This document shows, in pieces, positions 59,643-64,000 of a stretch of 64,000 nucleotides of DNA. Each line of letters begins with the position of its first letter. Within the stretch, counting starts at the first letter, position 1. This DNA comes from Polaromonas glacialis (GTDB lineage: Bacteria > Pseudomonadota > Gammaproteobacteria > Burkholderiales > Burkholderiaceae_C). Location: assembly GCF_000709345.1 (NCBI RefSeq), contig NZ_KL448323.1, forward strand, positions 3,490,808 through 3,554,807, read 5' to 3'. The notes under the pieces were generated by a model. That model was not told where the DNA came from, did no database searches, and saw only the letters and a list, made by a program, of their open reading frames with translations. Made by a program: the position numbers and the translations under genes.

Positions 59643-62600
59643 TCACGGCGTCACATCCGCCGCCCGCCCAGTCTTTGCCTCAACCGGCTTCCCCCGAACC
59701 TTCCCCGCCATCCGCCGAATAAACCCCTCCAGATCATCCATATAAGTAAACACCGCCGGCACCACCAAGAGGCTCAGCACCGTCGAGGTGATCAGCCCGC
59801 CGATCACGGCGACCGCCATCGGTGAGCGAAAGCTCGAATCGGCCGCGCCAAAGCCCAGCGCAATCGGCAGCATGCCCGCGCCCATGGCCAGCGTGGTCAT
59901 GATGATGGGCCGGGCGCGCTTGTGGCAGGCGTCCAGCAGCGCATCGAGCCGGCCCATGCCTGCGACCACCGGATGGCCGTCGCTGCCGTCGTGGCCGCGC
60001 CGGGCGACGATGGCGTATTCGACCAGCAGGATCGAGTTCTTGGTGGCGATGCCCATCAGCATGATCAGGCCGATCAGCGACGGCATCGAAAAGCTCTTGT
60101 CGGCGATCAACAGGCCCACAAAAGCGCCGCCCAGCGACAGCGGCAGCGCCGCCAGAATCGTCACCGGGTGCAGGAAGTCCTTGAACAGCAGCACCAGCAC
60201 GATGTAGATGCACAGCACGCCGGTCAGCATCGCCAGGCCAAAACTGGCGAACAGCTCGCCCATGACCTCGGCGTCGCCGATTTCCACCACCTTCACGCCG
60301 GCCGGCAGGTTCTTCACGGTGGGCAGTTCCTGCACCGCCTTCGTCACGTCGCCCAGCGGCAGGCCCGACAGCTCGATCTCGAAGTTGACGTTGCGCGAGC
60401 GGTCGTAGCGGTCGATGATGGCCGGGCCGCTTGCGATCTCCAGCGTGGCGACCTGGCCCAGCATCACCGGCCCCCGGGCGCCGGGCACCGACAGGCGCTC
60501 CAGCACGCTCAGGTCCTGGCGCGCCGCGTCGGCCAGTTTCACCACGATGGGCACCTGACGCTCGGACAGGTTGAGCTTGGGCAGCGCCACGTCGTAGTCG
60601 CCCAGCGTGGCGATGCGCAGGGTTTCGCCAATCGCGGCGCTGGTCACGCCCAGGTCGGCGGCGCGCGCGAAGTCGGGCCGCACGGCAATTTCGGGGCGGA
60701 TCAGGCTGGCGCTCGACGCCACGTTGCCCAGGCCGGGAATGGTGCGCAAGTCCTTTTCCACCGCGCGCGCGGCGGCGCCCAGCGCCAGCGGGTCTTCGCT
60801 GGTGAGCACCAGGATGTATTTCTCGCCCGAGCCGCCCAGGCCGACCTTGCTGCGCACGCCGGGCAGTTGTTCCAGCGCGCTGCGCATCTTGTTTTCAATG
60901 CCCTGCTTGCGCGGCCGGTCGCCGCGTTCGCTCAGCAGCACGGTCAGCGTGGCCTTGCGGGTTTCGGCCGCGCCCGAGCCGGCGAACGGGTCGCTGCCCG
61001 CCGTGCCGCCGCCAATCGTGGTGTAGACGCTGCGCACATGCTCGACCTTTGAAATCATCAGCCGCGCCTGCTCGGCCGCCGCTTCGGTCTGCTTCAGGCT
61101 GCTGCCGGGCTGCAACTCCAGGTAAACCTGCGTCTGCGAGTTGTCGTCGGGCGGGATGAAACCGGTCGGCAGCAGCGGAATCAGCGCGATGGAGCCGACA
61201 AAAAACAGTGTCGCCATGACCATCGTGACCACGCGATGCTTCAGGCACCAGCCGGCCGCGCGCATGTACACCTTGAGCCAGCCGGGCTCCTTGTGCTCGC
61301 CAACGATGGGTTTCAGGATATACGCCGCCATCATCGGCGTCAGCACCCGCGCCACCACCAGCGAGGCCACGACCGCCAGCGCCGCCGTCCAGCCGAACTG
61401 CTTGAAGAACTTGCCGGCAATGCCGCTCATGAAGGCCGTCGGCAAGAACACCGCGACCAGCGTGAAGGTCGTGGCGACCACCGCCAGCCCGATCTCGTCG
61501 GCCGCCTCCATCGCCGCCTGGTAGGGCGTCTTGCCCATGCGCAGGTGGCGCACGATGTTCTCTACCTCGACGATCGCATCATCGACCAGGATGCCGATGA
61601 CCAGCGACAGCGCCAGCAAGCTGACGGTGTTGATCGAAAACCCCAGCAGATACATGCCGATGAAGGCCGGAATCACCGACAGCGGCAGCGCCACCGCCGA
61701 GACAAAGGTGGCCCGCCAGTCGCGCAAAAACAGCCACACCACCAGCACCGCCAAAATGGCGCCTTCGTACAGCAGCGCCAGCGAGCCTTCGTATTCTTCG
61801 GCCACCGGCTTGACGAAATTGAAGGCTTCGGTCAGCACCAGGTCGGGGTGCTGAAGCCTGAGGTCGGCCAATGCCGCCTGCACCGCCGCGCCGACGGTGA
61901 CTTCGCTCTCGCCCCGGCTGCGGGAAACTTCGAAACCCACCACCGGCTTGCCGTCGAGCAGCGCGGCCGAGCGCGGGTCGGACACGGTGTCGCTGACGGT
62001 GGCGACGTCGCTCAGGCGAATCCTGCGGCCATCGCTCAGGGCAAGTTGCAGCGCGCCCAGTTCCTGCGCCGACTTGACCGTGGCCAGCGTGCGCACCGGT
62101 TGCTCGCTGCCGCCTAAATCGGTGCGGCCGCCGGCGCTCTCTGTCTGCACCTGCTTGAGCTGGCGCGAGATGTCGGCGCTTGACGCGCCCAGCGCCTGCA
62201 GTTTGGAGGCGTCCAGCGCCACGCGCACCTCGCGCGTCACGCCGCCGACGCGATTCACTGCGCCGACGCCGCGCACGGCCAGCAGCTTGCGCGCAATGTC
62301 GTTGTCAACAAACCACGACAGCGCCTCGGCGTCCATGCGGGTTGAGGCAATCGTGAACGCCAAAATCGGCTGGCCGGCCAGTTCGACCTTGCTGACCACC
62401 GGGTCGCGCAGGTCGGCGGGCAGGTCCGAGCGCACGCGCGCCACGGCCGAGCGCACGTCGTCCACCGCTTCCTGCACCGGCTTTTCAAGCCGGAATTCGG
62501 CGGTGACGCTCACGCTGCCGTCCTGCACCTTGGTCATGATGTGTTTCAGGCCCTGCACCGTGGCGATCGAGTTCTCCAGCTTGCGGGCGACCTCGGTCTC

Positions 62601-62777
62601 CAGCTGCGCGGGCGCCGCGCCCGGCAGCGAGGCCGAGACGCTGACCGTGGGCAAATCGATGTCGGGAAAGTTCTGCACCTTCATGGCGTTGAACGACAGC
62701 ATGCCGCCAAACGTGAGCAGCACGAACAGCATCACCGCCGGAATCGGGTTCTTGATGGACCAGGAGGAGACGTTCAT
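59643..62777 (-). CDS. RND-family multidrug efflux permease
   Basis: A 1044-residue inner-membrane proton-antiport pump (AcrB/MexB-like hydrophobic RND): an N-terminal helix (IKNPIPAVMLFVLLTFGGML), two large periplasmic porter loops, and twelve membrane segments, with VIGILVDDAIVEVENIVRHL carrying the proton-relay Asp pair. The ATG overlaps the adaptor stop by four bases. No outer-membrane channel gene is in the window. Substrates are unknown. Confidence 0.93.
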   Translation of the reverse strand: MNVSSWSIKNPIPAVMLFVLLTFGGMLSFNAMKVQNFPDIDLPTVSVSASLPGAAPAQLETEVARKLENSIATVQGLKHIMTKVQDGSVSVTAEFRLEKPVQEAVDDVRSAVARVRSDLPADLRDPVVSKVELAGQPILAFTIASTRMDAEALSWFVDNDIARKLLAVRGVGAVNRVGGVTREVRVALDASKLQALGASSADISRQLKQVQTESAGGRTDLGGSEQPVRTLATVKSAQELGALQLALSDGRRIRLSDVATVSDTVSDPRSAALLDGKPVVGFEVSRSRGESEVTVGAAVQAALADLRLQHPDLVLTEAFNFVKPVAEEYEGSLALLYEGAILAVLVVWLFLRDWRATFVSAVALPLSVIPAFIGMYLLGFSINTVSLLALSLVIGILVDDAIVEVENIVRHLRMGKTPYQAAMEAADEIGLAVVATTFTLVAVFLPTAFMSGIAGKFFKQFGWTAALAVVASLVVARVLTPMMAAYILKPIVGEHKEPGWLKVYMRAAGWCLKHRVVTMVMATLFFVGSIALIPLLPTGFIPPDDNSQTQVYLELQPGSSLKQTEAAAEQARLMISKVEHVRSVYTTIGGGTAGSDPFAGSGAAETRKATLTVLLSERGDRPRKQGIENKMRSALEQLPGVRSKVGLGGSGEKYILVLTSEDPLALGAAARAVEKDLRTIPGLGNVASSASLIRPEIAVRPDFARAADLGVTSAAIGETLRIATLGDYDVALPKLNLSERQVPIVVKLADAARQDLSVLERLSVPGARGPVMLGQVATLEIASGPAIIDRYDRSRNVNFEIELSGLPLGDVTKAVQELPTVKNLPAGVKVVEIGDAEVMGELFASFGLAMLTGVLCIYIVLVLLFKDFLHPVTILAALPLSLGGAFVGLLIADKSFSMPSLIGLIMLMGIATKNSILLVEYAIVARRGHDGSDGHPVVAGMGRLDALLDACHKRARPIIMTTLAMGAGMLPIALGFGAADSSFRSPMAVAVIGGLITSTVLSLLVVPAVFTYMDDLEGFIRRMAGKVRGKPVEAKTGRAADVTP

Positions 62778-63961
62778 GGCGTTGCTCCGTTTTTAATAGC
62801 TGTTGATGCAGGTGCAGCTTGCGGAGACGCCTGTTTTGACTCATTTTCCTGGACAACACGAACCAAGTCGCCATCGTTCAGGAAACCCGCGCCGTTGACA
62901 ACGATGCGCGCATCTGCCGGCAGGCCAGACACCACATCGACGCGCTCGCCGGCCAGCCGCCCGGTCTGCACCTTGAGCTGGGTGACGCGGTTGCCCTCGC
63001 CCAGCCGGAACAGGTAGTTGAAGCCGTCGCGCACGACCAGCGCGCGCTGGGGGACGGTCAGGGCGTCGGTCGCGCCGAGTTCAAATTCGCCGCGCGCGAA
63101 CATGCCGGCCCTGGCGGTCGAGCCTTTGGCAGCAGCCGAGGGCAGATCGACATACACCAGCGCGGAGCGCGTCAGCGGATCGACGCTGGGCGCGACCATG
63201 CGGACACGGCCCTTCAACTCGCCGCCGCTGGCCGGCACCACGCTGACCGGCGTGCCGACGCCAATGCGGCCCAGTTCGGCCGAGGTGACTTCGGCGCGCC
63301 ACTCCAGCCGGCCCTGGCGGATCATGCGGAACAGTTCGGCGCCGCTGCCGACGACGGAACCCACGGTGGCGGTGCGCGCAGAGATCACGCCGCTGTCGGG
63401 CGCCAGCACCTGCGTCTGCCGGCCGCGCAACTGTTGCGCGCCGAGCACGGCCTGCGCGGCTTCGGCGCGCGCCCTGGCGGTTTTTTCCAGCGTCAGGTAC
63501 TGGTTGATCTGCTGCGCGCTCAGCGCGCCCGAGCTTTGCAGGCTGCGCGCGCGCTCGGCGTTGGCGGCGGCGTCGGCGGCGTTGGCCTGGGCTTCGAGCA
63601 GGCTGGCGCGTGCCTGCGCCACGTCGGCCTGCACGCTGTCGGTTGAGAACGTCGCCAGCACCTGCCCGGCCTTGACCACGTCGCCGACGTTGGCGCGCAC
63701 CTCGGTCAGCCGCAGGCCGGCCGACTCTGCGCCGATGACGGCTTCCTGCCAGGCGGCGATGTTGCCGTTGGCCACCAGCCGGATCGGCAGGCGGGTGGTT
63801 TGCGGCGTTTCGGCCGTGACGGTCAGGGCGGGCTTGGGCGCGGCCTGGGCCGGCTTCGCCGCCGCCTGCCGGCCGGGCGCGAGGAAGTAGTAAGCGCCGG
63901 CAGCGACCGCCAGCACGGCAATGGCGGCAACGATGACGGACTTGGTGGTGGGTTTGTTCAT
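62774..63961 (-). CDS. RND efflux periplasmic adaptor subunit
   Basis: A 395-residue membrane-fusion protein: an N-terminal anchor (VIVAAIAVLAVAAGAYYFL), a lipoyl/barrel-sandwich region (ESAGLRLTEVRANVGDVVKA), an alpha-hairpin and beta-barrel domains. The last roughly 20 residues (SKQASPQAAPASTAIKNGAT) are encoded by a dispersed-hairpin repeat that reaches into the 3' end. It is translated first and coupled to the permease gene. Confidence 0.9.
   Translation of the reverse strand: MNKPTTKSVIVAAIAVLAVAAGAYYFLAPGRQAAAKPAQAAPKPALTVTAETPQTTRLPIRLVANGNIAAWQEAVIGAESAGLRLTEVRANVGDVVKAGQVLATFSTDSVQADVAQARASLLEAQANAADAAANAERARSLQSSGALSAQQINQYLTLEKTARARAEAAQAVLGAQQLRGRQTQVLAPDSGVISARTATVGSVVGSGAELFRMIRQGRLEWRAEVTSAELGRIGVGTPVSVVPASGGELKGRVRMVAPSVDPLTRSALVYVDLPSAAAKGSTARAGMFARGEFELGATDALTVPQRALVVRDGFNYLFRLGEGNRVTQLKVQTGRLAGERVDVVSGLPADARIVVNGAGFLNDGDLVRVVQENESKQASPQAAPASTAIKNGATP
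62790..62845. repeat. Dispersed hairpin repeat, copy 12, at the adaptor 3' end
   Basis: GTTTTTAATAGCTGTTGATG then CAGGTGCAGCTTGCGGAGAC and GCCTGTTTTGACTCA. It shows the family's order of parts, inside the adaptor coding region just before its stop. Confidence 0.6.
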
Positions 63962-64000
63962 GGTGGACAGTCAGTCAGGAAAATCAGGAAAACCAGGATA

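Overview
The window looks like chromosomal DNA of a high-GC betaproteobacterium of the Comamonadaceae (Burkholderiales), most like Polaromonas or Rhodoferax. The reasons are the recA-recX and sucC-sucD contexts, a DUF3717/DUF1289 protein, PglL-type ligases beside pilA, and dense short dispersed repeats of the kind familiar in that family. This is an inference from protein and repeat character; no database search was run. No rRNA, tRNA or CRISPR array was seen.

Layout. 0-10 kb: Na+/proline symporter (putP), DUF2061 and CBS proteins, an aquaporin gene (aqpZ) cut by an in-frame amber codon, an orphan ParD-like antitoxin with a 29-bp operator palindrome, a transposase relic, SPOR protein/birA, a SET-domain protein, and topB carrying a C-terminal SWIB domain. 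10-12 kb: a single integron-type gene cassette (DUF4145 gene plus attC), a decayed second SWIB fragment and a toxin-antitoxin (TA) pair. 12-17.5 kb: a five-gene gamma-glutamylation operon (glutamine synthetase-like, GNAT, Fe-alcohol dehydrogenase, class I amidotransferase, aldehyde dehydrogenase). 17.6-22.6 kb: a two-component system, MarR, and SOS-controlled recA-recX. 22.7-24.1 kb: an IS4-type insertion sequence with a frameshifted transposase. 24.3-31 kb: oxidoreductase, argC, sucCD, terC, PP2C phosphatase and FHA protein.

31-40 kb is the accessory part. It holds vapBC, pilA with a sigma-54 promoter, two pilin-glycan ligase paralogues (pglL), a TfpX-type accessory gene, and between the two ligases a dense cluster of living and dead TA modules. 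One of these is a vapC interrupted after its fourth codon by a 156-bp MITE-like element whose removal exactly restores the reading frame.

40-49 kb: LprI-like protein, lipoprotein, moaC, M48 protease, a yybP-ykoY (Mn2+) riboswitch ahead of an alx/terC gene, small zinc proteins, purB and a GST. 49-56.6 kb: an eight-gene, mostly overlapping operon for membrane fatty-acid modification (FAD oxidoreductase, DUF1365, cyclopropane-fatty-acyl synthase, chalcone-isomerase-like, MFS, DUF3833 lipoprotein, SDR, NTF2-like). A ~100-bp dispersed repeat is spliced in frame into its cfa gene. 56.8-64 kb: periplasmic glutathione peroxidase, hldE C-domain protein (rfaE2), orphan antitoxins, an unknown membrane protein, and an RND efflux pump with its adaptor.

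Two themes run through the window. A hairpin repeat (about 60 bp, about 12 copies) has repeatedly entered intergenic DNA and also three coding regions. About ten TA loci are present in every state from intact to relic.
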